DNA of 64,000 nucleotides, from positions 424,582 to 488,581 of the forward strand of contig NZ_CP063144.1 of NCBI RefSeq assembly GCF_014962245.1, read 5' to 3'. Below, piece by piece: positions 52,495 through 60,979 of the stretch. A program made the translations under genes and the position numbers. Positions within the stretch are counted from its first letter, which is position 1. Each line of letters starts with the position of its first letter. The DNA comes from Thermosphaera aggregans. Its GTDB lineage: Archaea > Thermoproteota > Thermoprotei_A > Sulfolobales > Desulfurococcaceae. Under the pieces are notes generated by a model that worked only from the letters and a program-made list of their open reading frames with translations, did not search any database and was not told the DNA's origin.

Positions 52495-53043
52495 CTACTT
52501 GGAAACCCGTATAAGCCTGCTCGTGGTGGTGAAGCTTTTACCAGCCCCGTGAAGCAGTATGCTCGTCTTCGACAGGTTCCACCCGTATTTCTCGTAAACC
52601 TCTTTATCAACGTGAACAGCCTTCGACTCACATATGAACAGCGTGGATTCCCCAACGCGTAGCTTATCCCTTACCACGCATTCAACAAACCCTAGCACTC
52701 CGTCAAGACCAGGTGTGGATATTGTTTTTGAAGGATATGGTTTCAGCCCGTGCTTCTTAAACTTGTCAACATCCCTCCCCGACTCCGTCCCCAACTTGTA
52801 GGCGAGTTCAGCGTGCTTCTCGCTTAAGATGTTGATGGTTAGCTCACCGGTCTCCATTACGTACTCGTGTGTGAGGCTACCGCTCCAAATTGAAACAGCT
52901 ATGAGGAATGGGTCGTCATACACTGGTGAAACCCATGATGCAGGCATAACGTTAAGCCTTCCATCCCTGCTCCTGGAAACTATCAAGTATACTGGCCTCG
53001 GATGGAGGACATGGTATTCGTTAGGCGATACTTCAACATACAC
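52495..53043 (-). CDS. Flavin reductase-like (FMN-binding) protein
   Basis: 182 aa of the flavin reductase/split-barrel family: RPVYLIVSRSRDGRLNVMPA (about 16-35), WVSPVYDDPFLIAVSI and LTINILSEKHAELA, then HGLKPYPSKTISTPGLDGVL. It binds FMN; activity as NAD(P)H:flavin oxidoreductase or as an electron carrier cannot be decided. Single gene, separate from the PRTase by 53 nt. Confidence 0.88.
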   Translation of the reverse strand: MYVEVSPNEYHVLHPRPVYLIVSRSRDGRLNVMPASWVSPVYDDPFLIAVSIWSGSLTHEYVMETGELTINILSEKHAELAYKLGTESGRDVDKFKKHGLKPYPSKTISTPGLDGVLGFVECVVRDKLRVGESTLFICESKAVHVDKEVYEKYGWNLSKTSILLHGAGKSFTTTSRLIRVSK

Positions 53044-53087
53044 TTGAGAACACCCTATTAATCAATATATTGCCCAGGGTAGTTAAA

Positions 53088-53097
53088 GATTATAAAA
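53088..53097 (+). promoter_or_regulatory. Putative TATA box for tRNA-Leu
   Basis: GATTATAAAA lies about 31 nt before the tRNA start, the expected spacing. Confidence 0.55.
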
Positions 53098-53123
53098 GGC
53101 CTCCTGCAATTAATGATTTTGAA

Positions 53124-53208
53124 GCGGGGATGCCCGAGCTTGGCCAAAGGGGCCGGGTTGAGGACCCGGTGGCGTAGGCCTGCGTGGGTTCAAATCCCAC
53201 TCCCCGCA
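53124..53208 (+). tRNA. tRNA-Leu (GAG)
   Basis: Type II tRNA of 85 nt. Acceptor GCGGGGA/TCCCCGC with A73, anticodon arm CCGGG-TTGAGGA-CCCGG (anticodon GAG), long variable arm (TGGCGTAGGCCTGC) and T arm GTGGG-TTCAAAT-CCCAC. No intron; CCA not encoded. Confidence 0.95.
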
Positions 53209-53297
53209 CTACTCCTTGATTCTGAAACCTCCACGACAGCCCTCCCGGTTGTTTTATTAAGTAGTAGCTGAATATTATTTGAAACCGGTGTTTCTGC

Positions 53298-54428
53298 TTG
53301 AAGCTCTTCGAGTACGAGTCTAAAGAGATTGCTAGGAGGTATGGGGTTCAAACCCCTCGCGGAGTAGTGGTATCCACTCCTGAGGAGGCTGTGAGAGCGG
53401 CTGAGGAGTTCGGCAGCGTGGTGTTGAAATCCCAGGTGCTGGTAGGGGGGAGGGGGCTGGCCGGCGGTATTTTAAAAGCTGAAAACCCTGGTGACGCCTA
53501 CGAGAAGGCGAGGGGGCTTCTAGGCAAGGTGATCAAGGGGGAAAGGGTTGAAAAACTCCTTGTTGAGGAGAAGGTTTGCATATCCCGGGAGTACTACGTG
53601 TCTATAACTGTTGACAGGGCTACGAGGCAGATTACCTACCTGGTCTCCTCAATGGGCGGCGTGGAGATCGAGGAGCTTGCGAGGAAGTACCCTGAGAAAA
53701 TAAGGAGGATGAGCGTAGATCCTTCCATCGGGTACTCGCCCTACATGGGTAGGGAAGCTGCAGTATTCATGGAGGTTCCATGGTCTCTCAGCAGCCAGGT
53801 AGACCAGGTCCTGTCGGCCATGTATAAGATAATGATTGATTACGATGCAGAACTAGTCGAGTTCAACCCTCTCGCACTAACATGCGACAACAGGCTTGTC
53901 GCCCTCGACGCGAAAATCATAGTGGACGATAACAGCTTGTTCAAACACCCCGAGCTACAAGCCCTGTATGGGAGAGGCCTCACGGCTTACGAGAAGAAGG
54001 CTAAGGAACTCGGCTTCAACTATGTTGAGCTGGACGGGGATATAGGCGTGATCAGCAATGGCGCGGGCCTCACAATGGCCACTATGGACGCCATCCTCTA
54101 CTACGGGGGCAGGCCTGCGAACTTCCTCGACATAGGAGGGGGAGCGGGGAGGGAAAGGGTTAAGGAAGCCGTTAAACTACTGCTCTCCCATTTCAAGGTG
54201 AAAACCCTGCTGGTGAATATTTTCGGCGGTATAACCAGGTGTGACGAGGTTGCCTACGGCATTCTCGAGGCCTTGGCTGAAACAGGTGTTTCAAAACCCG
54301 TTGTCGTGAGAATGCTTGGAACTAACGAGGAGGAGGGGAGGAGGATCCTCTCGGAGAAAGGCATAGTCGTCTATTCTGAAATGGATGAAGCGGTGCGTAA
54401 AATCGTCGAGTATTCAAGAGGTGGTTGA
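53298..54428 (+). CDS. sucC: Succinyl-CoA synthetase (succinate-CoA ligase) beta subunit
   Basis: Nucleotide-binding subunit, 376 aa. TTG 53298 with GGTG 8 nt upstream. ATP-grasp N-domain: LFEYESKEIARRYGVQTPRG, KSQVLVGGRGLAGGILKAE; acidic metal residues in EFNPLAL; C-terminal CoA-ligase domain GGRPANFLDIGGGAGRERV and VNIFGGITRCDEVA. It pairs with sucD immediately downstream. In fermentative archaea such enzymes can make ATP from acyl-CoA; succinyl-CoA specificity is a family inference. Confidence 0.93.
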   Translation: MKLFEYESKEIARRYGVQTPRGVVVSTPEEAVRAAEEFGSVVLKSQVLVGGRGLAGGILKAENPGDAYEKARGLLGKVIKGERVEKLLVEEKVCISREYYVSITVDRATRQITYLVSSMGGVEIEELARKYPEKIRRMSVDPSIGYSPYMGREAAVFMEVPWSLSSQVDQVLSAMYKIMIDYDAELVEFNPLALTCDNRLVALDAKIIVDDNSLFKHPELQALYGRGLTAYEKKAKELGFNYVELDGDIGVISNGAGLTMATMDAILYYGGRPANFLDIGGGAGRERVKEAVKLLLSHFKVKTLLVNIFGGITRCDEVAYGILEALAETGVSKPVVVRMLGTNEEEGRRILSEKGIVVYSEMDEAVRKIVEYSRGG

Positions 54429-54429
54429 C

Positions 54430-55299
54430 ATGGGCATTCTCCTCTCAAAGAACACTAGGGTAATTGTTCAAGGAGTAACAGGCAAGGAGGGAAGCTTCCA
54501 CACAAAGCTCATGCTGGAGTATGGGACAAGGATCATAGCTGGCACCTCTCCAGGTAAGAAGGGGCAAACAGTTCACGGGGTCCAAGTCTACAACACTGTT
54601 GGAGAGATAGTGAGGGAGCACGGCGAGGTTGAAGCCTCAATAATCTTCGTACCAGCAAGGTTCGCCCCGGACGCTGTTTACGAAGCGATCGACAACGGTG
54701 TTAAGCTAGTAGTGGTTATAACGGAGGGAATACCGCTTCACGACGAGCTGAAATTTGTCAACTACGCGAGAAGAAAGGGAGTGGTAATAGTTGGTCCTAA
54801 CACCCCTGGCTTAATGACTCCCGGCGAAGCCAAGCTGGGCATCATGCCCTCACACGTTTTCACCCCGGGAACGGTAGGCGTAGTATCCAGGAGTGGAACA
54901 CTCACCTACGAGGTTGCAAGAGAGCTGGCCAAGCATGGCATGGGGGTTTCAACAGTGGTCGGCCTTGGCGGAGACCCCGTCACTGGCCTCGACTTCATAG
55001 AGGTTTACAAGATGTTTAGCGAGGACCCCTTGACAAAAGCAGTGGTTCTCATAGGCGAGATAGGCGGTGATGCTGAGGAAAGATTCTCAAAATACTACGC
55101 CAGCCTACCGGTGAAAAAGCCTGTGGTAGCGTATATTGCTGGGAGGACAGCTCCTCCAGGGAAGAGAATGGGTCACGCAGGCGCAATAATCTCAATGGGT
55201 ATTGGCGACTACCCCTCTAAGAGGAGGGCTCTCGAGGAAGCGGGCATACCTGTTGCAGAGACGCCTTCTCAAATACCACTCCTGTTGGAGAGAAGATAG
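54430..55299 (+). CDS. sucD: Succinyl-CoA synthetase alpha subunit
   Basis: CoA-binding, phospho-histidine subunit, 289 aa. ATG 54430 starts 1 nt after the sucC stop; an in-frame extension into sucC is not needed. CoA-binding Rossmann part: NTRVIVQGVTGKEGSFHTKL, then IIAGTSPGKKGQTVHGVQVY. Ligase part: IVGPNTPGLMTPGEAKLGIM, VVSRSGTLTYE, and the active-site His in MGHAGAIIS (about 246). Complete. Confidence 0.94.
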   Translation: MGILLSKNTRVIVQGVTGKEGSFHTKLMLEYGTRIIAGTSPGKKGQTVHGVQVYNTVGEIVREHGEVEASIIFVPARFAPDAVYEAIDNGVKLVVVITEGIPLHDELKFVNYARRKGVVIVGPNTPGLMTPGEAKLGIMPSHVFTPGTVGVVSRSGTLTYEVARELAKHGMGVSTVVGLGGDPVTGLDFIEVYKMFSEDPLTKAVVLIGEIGGDAEERFSKYYASLPVKKPVVAYIAGRTAPPGKRMGHAGAIISMGIGDYPSKRRALEEAGIPVAETPSQIPLLLERR

Positions 55300-55368
55300 G
55301 TTTTTACGTAAAGATTTTTATAATAATCCGCACTATATTATTAACGAAAGACGAAGAGGAGGATTTGA

Positions 55369-55779
55369 ATGTATATAATAAAGGAGTATGCATCCTTTGC
55401 AGAAGTGATAAAATCTATTGATGAAACAATAGCCTCCCTAAGGCAGCAGCTAGCCGAGAACTTGAAGAAGCTTGAGGACGCTAGGGCAAGGGCCGAGCAG
55501 GCTAAGAAGCTGAAGGAGTTGTTGAAAACGCTTGCAGGCGAGGATATTTCAGGCCCGGGTAAAGTCATAGACTTGAAGGATGCGAAGATTCTCGTAAACC
55601 CAGACCCTATATCAGAGCTACAGGTTATTGAGGAAGCTATTGAGAGAATTAACAGGACGATACTAACCCTTCAGAACTTGAAGAAGGCTCTAGAGCCGTG
55701 GAGCGGTGTCGAAGTCCCCAACAGGATAACTGTCGTGATTAAGGAAGGTATTCCATCATCCTTCATTCTAAGGCTCTAG
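55369..55779 (+). CDS. Small coiled-coil protein (prefoldin-like shape), unknown function
   Basis: 136 aa. An N-terminal helix (SIDETIASLRQQLAENLKKL, then EDARARAEQAKKLKELLKTL) and a C-terminal helix (LQVIEEAIERINRTILTLQ) flank a short beta region (KVIDLKDAKILVNPDP), reminiscent of prefoldin. Start ATG 55369 follows GAGGAGGATTTG. I cannot place it in a named family. Confidence 0.65.
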   Translation: MYIIKEYASFAEVIKSIDETIASLRQQLAENLKKLEDARARAEQAKKLKELLKTLAGEDISGPGKVIDLKDAKILVNPDPISELQVIEEAIERINRTILTLQNLKKALEPWSGVEVPNRITVVIKEGIPSSFILRL

Positions 55780-55838
55780 GTATTTACTGTTTTTTAATCT
55801 AGTCAAACTTATCTTTTTCTTAAGAAATGGTGGGCTAT

Positions 55839-56369
55839 ATGAGCATGTATGATAAGATTGGTCCAGGATCCAAGGCTCCGGATGAAGTTAACGTTGTGAT
55901 CGAAATACCCATCAACTCCGGGGTTAAATACGAGTTGGACAAAGATACCGGCGTGCTCTTCGTAGACAGAATCCTCTATACCTCAATGGTTTACCCGTTC
56001 AACTACGGGTTCATACCAGGGACTCTTGAGGAGGATGGAGACCCTGTCGACATCCTAGTGGTATCCTATGACCCACTCCTCCCCGGCTCGGTTATCAAGG
56101 CCAGGCCTGTTGGTGTTTTGGAAACCGAGGATGAGAAGGGCAGGGATGCGAAGATAGTTGCAGTGCCATCTGAGAAGATAGACCCGAGGTTCCAGGGGAT
56201 CAGGGATGTGAGCGATCTCCCCGAGGCTGTTAGGCAAAGGATCGAGCACTTCTTCCAGCACTACAAGGAGTTGGAGAAGGGCAAGTGGGTAAGGGTTGTT
56301 GGTTGGAGGGGTAGGAGCGAGGCGTTGGAGAGGATTAAGCAGGCTGTTGAGAGATTTTCTAAGAAATAG
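55839..56369 (+). CDS. ppa: Inorganic pyrophosphatase (class A type)
   Basis: Hydrolyses pyrophosphate, driving biosynthesis. About 176 aa from ATG 55839 with GGTGG upstream (ATG 55827 also in frame). Active-site motifs: [38 protein letters not shown] with the DGDPVD metal triad (about 66), and [17 protein letters not shown]. All catalytic acids are present. Confidence 0.96.
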   Translation: MSMYDKIGPGSKAPDEVNVVIEIPINSGVKYELDKDTGVLFVDRILYTSMVYPFNYGFIPGTLEEDGDPVDILVVSYDPLLPGSVIKARPVGVLETEDEKGRDAKIVAVPSEKIDPRFQGIRDVSDLPEAVRQRIEHFFQHYKELEKGKWVRVVGWRGRSEALERIKQAVERFSKK

Positions 56370-56373
56370 GTTT

Positions 56374-56739
56374 TTAAGGCTTGATTTTTTCCAGTAGAAG
56401 CTCTACTTCTTTTTTAAAAGCATCAGGATCCTTGATGAAGAGTTCCGTCAAAAACTCCTCCTTTCCAGATGATTCCTCATCTGCGAGAATGAGGAGGGGA
56501 ACTATATACATCTCTCTCACCAGGAATTTAACAGTATTAATATTGCCTTCGTAATATTCGCGCAGTAGATCCCTTAGCTTGCCGGGATTACTGACGAATA
56601 AATCGGTGCACCCAGTTCCCGCGTTCGCCCTGCAAACAAATTCTTCCAGCACGTGCCTCAGGGCGAGCCCTATGCGTTTCGACTGTTCTTCAAGCTTTTT
56701 CAGTCGTTTATCAATAGTCTTGAGTGGCAAGCAAATCAC
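56374..56739 (-). CDS. Hypothetical helical protein
   Basis: About 121 aa if GTG 56739 is the start; a TTG at 56784 gives a longer form and TTG 56730 a shorter one. The sequence is mainly helical (KTIDKRLKKLEEQSKRIGLA, KFLVREMYIVPLLILADEES) with two Cys near the middle (CRANAGTGC). TATA-like ATATATAAAAG at 56741-56751. No family recognised. Convergent with ppa (4-nt gap). Confidence 0.6.
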   Translation of the reverse strand: MICLPLKTIDKRLKKLEEQSKRIGLALRHVLEEFVCRANAGTGCTDLFVSNPGKLRDLLREYYEGNINTVKFLVREMYIVPLLILADEESSGKEEFLTELFIKDPDAFKKEVELLLEKIKP

Positions 56740-56856
56740 ACTTTTATATATTGCTTCAAAGGTTTTAAAAGTGGATACGATCAAAAATTATAAAAGAATT
56801 CTTTAAATTATATAAGTATATTGATACAGGTTAGGATTAAGTGGGCGTGAGAACTA

Positions 56857-58251
56857 TTGGATTTTACCACCGGCTTGAAGGAGCTTGACAAAAGGTTTAA
56901 CGAAGCTTTCCAGCCTGGGACGCTGACGGTCATAGTCGGCCATCCTGGTGCTGGGAAGACAACTCTCGCATTACAGTTGTGTCACGCTAATGCTAGGATT
57001 GGACATAAGTGTTTATATATTAGTTTTCAAGAAGACAAGGAGAAGCTTTACAGGCATGCAAGGAGGCTTGGGCTCGATCTTGAAGGGCTTGAAGAGAAAG
57101 GCTTGTTCAAACACGTAAGGTTTCCTATGATGACCCTGGTTGATGATTTGATAAGGGAGTTATCGGTTCTTCTTTCCTCGGACTCTTACAGAGTCATCGT
57201 AGTTGACTCTATAAACGCCCTTCTCGAGCCAGTGAAGAACAAGGATGAGCAGAGGATGTTACTGCAGAACTTTTTCTACGAGGTTTCGAGAAGCATTAGG
57301 GGGATAGCGGTGTTGCTTGCAGAGATACCGATGGGTGAGGAGAGAGTTAACCTGGGGTCAATAGAGTTTGTATCCGATATCGTCATCATCTTGAAACACC
57401 ATGTTGTTCGCGGATTATTGGACAGGGCGATGGAGATTAGAAAGATCCGGGGAGCCCCGCTTAGGGCGGTGGAGTTCCCATTCGAGATAGTGGAGGGTGA
57501 GGGCATCAGGGTTTTTCCACCCCCTGCTCCTGAGAGAATATTCCTAGGAGACGGAACCCCTCTCGAGGACACTCTTTCCCTAACAAGGGAGGTTATTCCG
57601 AGGCTGTTGAGGGGTGAGGTAGTCTTTTTCACCTACGACCCGTTTGCACGGTCAGCAATACCAGTTATTTTCATCCTCGACTACCTGGTTTCGAATGAGA
57701 TGGTGGCGTTTTTCACATCCTACGTTTACTCGAAGGACGAGGTTTTAGATAGCGTTGTGAAAGTACTTGTAAATTACGCAGGGATTTCAAGAAAGGAAGC
57801 ACATAGGCTGGTTGACAAGTACATGGTTGTAGAATCAGTCAACCCGGCTGGAGAGGCGTTAACATCACTATACTCCCGCTCAATATTAGAGTTTGAGAAG
57901 TCTAAGCCAGATGTTATCGTTTTCCACGGGATAGAGGTTTTCAGCAAACTGTTCGATGAAAAAGATTACTTTAACTCATTAGTGAACGAGCTGATATGGA
58001 CAAAGAACAATGGGGTCACCAATATGAGATTCGGAGCCTGCACACCTAGAGACTGGTGTGAGATGAACGCAGCCCTTTCAGACGTGGTTGTCCAAACCCG
58101 GTTCGTCGAGAAGAATGGCAGTACAGTTCCAATTATCCAGTCTTGGAGAAGAGGTAGCGAACCCCGCACCATCGAGCTGAACGAGGAGGTTTTAAACAAG
58201 CTTAGAAGCGAGTTTAAAGCTCTTCTAAAGAAGGCATTTCCCAGCGAGTGA
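56857..58251 (+). CDS. KaiC-like RecA-superfamily ATPase with a degenerate second domain
   Basis: 464 aa from TTG 56857. The N-terminal KaiC/RadA-type domain has Walker A GHPGAGKTT (residues 28-36) and Walker B YRVIVVDSIN (about 111-120), ending around 225. Residues about 230-440 look like a second RecA-like domain (EVVFFTYDPFARSAIPVIFI, then KPDVIVFHGIEVFSKL) in which the Walker A position has no GxxxxGK[ST]. Many archaea carry KaiC-like proteins in signalling or motility; the partner here is unknown. Confidence 0.82.
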   Translation: MDFTTGLKELDKRFNEAFQPGTLTVIVGHPGAGKTTLALQLCHANARIGHKCLYISFQEDKEKLYRHARRLGLDLEGLEEKGLFKHVRFPMMTLVDDLIRELSVLLSSDSYRVIVVDSINALLEPVKNKDEQRMLLQNFFYEVSRSIRGIAVLLAEIPMGEERVNLGSIEFVSDIVIILKHHVVRGLLDRAMEIRKIRGAPLRAVEFPFEIVEGEGIRVFPPPAPERIFLGDGTPLEDTLSLTREVIPRLLRGEVVFFTYDPFARSAIPVIFILDYLVSNEMVAFFTSYVYSKDEVLDSVVKVLVNYAGISRKEAHRLVDKYMVVESVNPAGEALTSLYSRSILEFEKSKPDVIVFHGIEVFSKLFDEKDYFNSLVNELIWTKNNGVTNMRFGACTPRDWCEMNAALSDVVVQTRFVEKNGSTVPIIQSWRRGSEPRTIELNEEVLNKLRSEFKALLKKAFPSE

Positions 58252-58347
58252 GAACTCTTAACTCAGCGCCTCCAAAACGTTTCAAGAAACCGTGGGAGAA
58301 ATCATTAATCAATAAAACGTGATAACCAGTAAACCGTAGCCTCCTAA

Positions 58348-58824
58348 CTAGTATTTCAGAATACTATTCACAGCTTTCTCGTGGAAGCCTTCATCCTGGA
58401 TAATCTTCTCCAACACGAGCTTGGCTAACCTAAGGGAATCCCTATCCTGCAAGACTTTCTCCAGTAATGGTAGTAGGAGTCTATGATACGTCTCCTCCCC
58501 TACAAAGCCCTCCAAAGATACTAGTTCTTTCAAAACACCTCTGACATCAGCCTTTCCCGGTTGCTTAATTTTTGAATAAGCTTCTTCAACCCTACTCCAA
58601 ACATCACCAATTAGTGTTTGACACTCTCCTGTTTCCTCGTACAACCCTAAACTCACGCCCAGTGAGCGGAGAACCTCGCTGTGAACCATGCTTTCAAGCC
58701 CGATCTGCTTTAAAAGAAGCGAGGCAAACTGTTCCCCACTCTCAGCGAGTGATGCGAGCTCCTGGTAGAGAGATGCAACCTTACGCTCAAGCTCAACGGA
58801 GCAGTAGATTAGTTTTCCAATCAT
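58348..58824 (-). CDS. Ferritin-like (rubrerythrin-type) helical protein
   Basis: 158 aa from ATG 58824 with GAGAGG upstream. Four-helix layout with the repeated Glu and E-x-x-H pattern of ferritin-like di-iron proteins: ELERKVASLYQELA (about 12-25), ESMVHSEVLRSLG (about 45-57), EGFVGEETYHRLL and QDEGFHEKAV near the end. There is no rubredoxin domain. Likely a peroxide or oxygen defence protein, or an unusual ferritin-like fold lacking iron. Confidence 0.65.
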   Translation of the reverse strand: MIGKLIYCSVELERKVASLYQELASLAESGEQFASLLLKQIGLESMVHSEVLRSLGVSLGLYEETGECQTLIGDVWSRVEEAYSKIKQPGKADVRGVLKELVSLEGFVGEETYHRLLLPLLEKVLQDRDSLRLAKLVLEKIIQDEGFHEKAVNSILKY

Positions 58825-58966
58825 CACAAACGCCTCTCCTCTTGAATTGATTCAGCTTTTCATAAATATATCTATTACATTTTTACAAAGTCAGCAAGGC
58901 GGCGGAAAAGATAAGGGATCTGTTTCGATAAGCCTTGCGAGCCATGAGCGAAATTTTATCCATCCA

Positions 58967-59034
58967 CCTGGTTCCTAGGGACCGGTCCTTGAATACAGAC
59001 ACATGTGTAGGATTCTATAATGTAGATAACCAGG
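58967..59034. other. Structured intergenic segment with a 7-bp outer stem
   Basis: CCTGGTT at 58967-58973 and its complement AACCAGG at 59028-59034 enclose the perfect palindrome GGACCGGTCC (58979-58988) and ACACATGTGT. This could be a structured RNA or a regulatory site. No coding gene occupies the 238 nt between the ferritin-like gene and tRNA-Glu. Confidence 0.35.
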
Positions 59035-59062
59035 CTTAGCAGGATTGCGGCGGGCAAGGATA

Positions 59063-59137
59063 TGCCGCCGCCGGGATTTGAACCCGGGTCACGGGCTCGA
59101 AAGGCCCGCATACTTGACCGGGCTATACTACGGCGGC
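59063..59137 (-). tRNA. tRNA-Glu (TTC)
   Basis: 75-nt tRNA on the minus strand. Acceptor GCCGCCG/CGGCGGC with A73, anticodon arm CGGGC-CTTTCGA-GCCCG (anticodon TTC), T arm CCGGG-TTCAAAT-CCCGG. No intron; CCA not encoded. Divergent from tRNA-Gly. Confidence 0.95.
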
Positions 59138-59235
59138 ATCCTTATGAAAATAGGATTAGTGAGTCCTAAATATTTTTTACTTTTTAACCAATCATGAATG
59201 TTTAAAACCTCCAGGTCGGAATTCATATATTTGAA
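59138..59235. promoter_or_regulatory. Divergent tRNA promoter region
   Basis: 98-nt AT-rich gap. A minus-strand box (AAAATATTTA) lies about 33 nt from tRNA-Glu, and a plus-strand box (GTTTAAAA, 59199-59206) about 32 nt from tRNA-Gly, so each tRNA has its own TATA box in the shared gap. Confidence 0.5.
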
Positions 59236-59311
59236 GCGGCGGTCGTCTAGCCTGGACTAGGACGCCGGCCTGCCACGCCGGAAATCCCGGGTTCAAATCC
59301 CGGCCGCCGCA
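59236..59311 (+). tRNA. tRNA-Gly (GCC)
   Basis: 76-nt tRNA. Acceptor GCGGCGG/CCGCCGC with A73, anticodon loop CTGCCAC in stem GCCGG/CCGGA-type pairing (anticodon GCC), T arm CCGGG-TTCAAAT-CCCGG. No intron; CCA not encoded. Confidence 0.93.
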
Positions 59312-59378
59312 CTCATCCTAATAAGCAGAGACAATCTGGATGTAGTGTTTCAAAGCGTGGGTTTTTCCGGGAAATAAG

Positions 59379-59388
59379 GTTTAAATAG
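59379..59388 (+). promoter_or_regulatory. Putative TATA box for the MBS-like operon
   Basis: GTTTAAATAG lies about 40 nt before ATG 59426 and 20 nt before ATG 59405. The spacing favours ATG 59426, since transcription should begin near 59408. Confidence 0.5.
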
Positions 59389-59425
59389 CCTGTTATTGTA
59401 AGAAATGTTAGGTTTGGTGAACCTA

Positions 59426-60979
59426 ATGGGCTCTGTAAGCATACTGCCCGCTCTCACCCCTTACCTCCTGGTTTTCGGAGCTTTCACTCTAGTATTTTTC
59501 AAGGTGTTTAAAGCAGGGAAGGTGTTTTCAAGGATTTACGCGTTCGCCTATGTTTTCGCATCCCTCATCTTCTCCTTATTAACTTACTTATCGGTGAAGG
59601 ATTCCGGGATCCTGTACTATGAGCTCGGAGGCTTCCCTCCTCCCATAGGCATTACTTACGTTGTCGACGAGTTTTCAGCTTTCCTAGCAGTCATCGCGAC
59701 AGGGCTTGGACTCCTCCTATATCCTTTAATACCTGTCCTACAGCCTCAGAGCGACGAGTACTACTTAGCTCTATACCTCGGCCTGCTGGCAGGGTTCACC
59801 GGGGTCTTGTACACGGGAGACTTGTTCAACATGTTCGTGATGATGGAGGTGATGCTGGTTTCCACGTACGGTCTTGTAGCGTTGGGGGGTTCTAAGCAAT
59901 CTTATAGATCCGCCTTCGACTACGCCATGGTTGCAGGCGTTGGCGGGCTTCTCTTCTTCATGGGGGCTGTTCTAATTTACTTCGCCACGGGAACCCTGAA
60001 CATTGGCCACATGGGTTTGATAGAGCAGGGTTTCGCAGCGTGTGGCAGGGGGCTTTCTCAAAACCCTGTCGAAGCCTTGCAAACCCTTTCTCTTTTACTT
60101 TTCTGGGGGCTGGTTGTGGATGAGGCTCTCGTACCACTCCACTTCTGGCTTCCTCCAGCCTACTCCTCCACGGGGCCGGTGACGGCCTCGCTTCTAGCAG
60201 GGGTTTCCGAGGGAGTTGCATACTACGCGTTGACCAGGATTGTCTACACGGTTTTAAACGGGTTGAACCCTGTTCTAGAATACTCTTTAAGAATCCTTGG
60301 AATAGCCAGCATTATAGTAGGGGGTTTGGGAGCACTATACTCTAGGAGTTTTTCAAAAACCATATCCTACACCGTGGTAATGGATTCGGGGTATGTTGCA
60401 ATAGCACTGTCTCTCGGACCACCTGGCGTAGAAGTGGCCTTAGCCTACATACTGGCCCATGCAGTAGTGAAGCCCCTGCTCTTCTTGACGGCAGGCTGGG
60501 TTAGGAGTTCATACGGTACTGACGTGTTCGAGAACGTTGAGGGTTCTCTCAGGTCTTCGAGAATACTTCAAGCTGGATTAATAGTTGGAGCGGCAGCCGT
60601 GACAGGGTTGCCCCCTACCATTTTCTTCATCGCTAAGCTAGGTGTTTACGTAAACCTCTTCAACTCTTTGAACGCGGACGTGACTGTTCCGCTAGCTCTT
60701 TTCACCTCGCTTGCTGGGTCACTTCTTGCTTTAACAGCTTTCATTAAAGCAGTATCGGCGATGATTCTTGCTCCTCCAAGGGAGGGTTTGAAGCTTGTTC
60801 CCAAAGCCCTTAAAACCTATCTACTGCTCCTCACTGCTCTCACAATAGTGCTCGGAGTTGTCTACGCTTTCTCGATCGAACCATTAATCTCATCGGCTTC
60901 AAACTCGATAACGGCTGGAAGGATTGACTACCTCTCAGAGATAAGCGGAATCCTGTACTGCGAGAGTGGTTCGCTATGA
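59426..60979 (+). CDS. MrpD/NuoN-like ion-translocating subunit (MbxH-like)
   Basis: Antiporter-like membrane subunit, about 517 aa from ATG 59426 (GGTGA upstream; ATG 59405 is also in frame), with about 14 helices. The conserved charged helix residues of the family are in DLFNMFVMMEVMLVSTYG (Glu in TM5) and LAHAVVKPLLFLTAGW (Lys). It would couple electron transfer in the complex to H+ or Na+ movement. First gene of the operon; its stop overlaps the JK fusion start by 4 nt. Confidence 0.88.
   Translation: MGSVSILPALTPYLLVFGAFTLVFFKVFKAGKVFSRIYAFAYVFASLIFSLLTYLSVKDSGILYYELGGFPPPIGITYVVDEFSAFLAVIATGLGLLLYPLIPVLQPQSDEYYLALYLGLLAGFTGVLYTGDLFNMFVMMEVMLVSTYGLVALGGSKQSYRSAFDYAMVAGVGGLLFFMGAVLIYFATGTLNIGHMGLIEQGFAACGRGLSQNPVEALQTLSLLLFWGLVVDEALVPLHFWLPPAYSSTGPVTASLLAGVSEGVAYYALTRIVYTVLNGLNPVLEYSLRILGIASIIVGGLGALYSRSFSKTISYTVVMDSGYVAIALSLGPPGVEVALAYILAHAVVKPLLFLTAGWVRSSYGTDVFENVEGSLRSSRILQAGLIVGAAAVTGLPPTIFFIAKLGVYVNLFNSLNADVTVPLALFTSLAGSLLALTAFIKAVSAMILAPPREGLKLVPKALKTYLLLLTALTIVLGVVYAFSIEPLISSASNSITAGRIDYLSEISGILYCESGSL

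Noticed and set aside
58318-58365. Possible second C/D sRNA; GTGATAA followed by a 12-mer sharing AGTAAACCGT (58328-58337) with the guide at 48714-48723
   Set aside because: No acceptable D', C' or D boxes at the required spacing. The shared 10-mer is curious but not enough.
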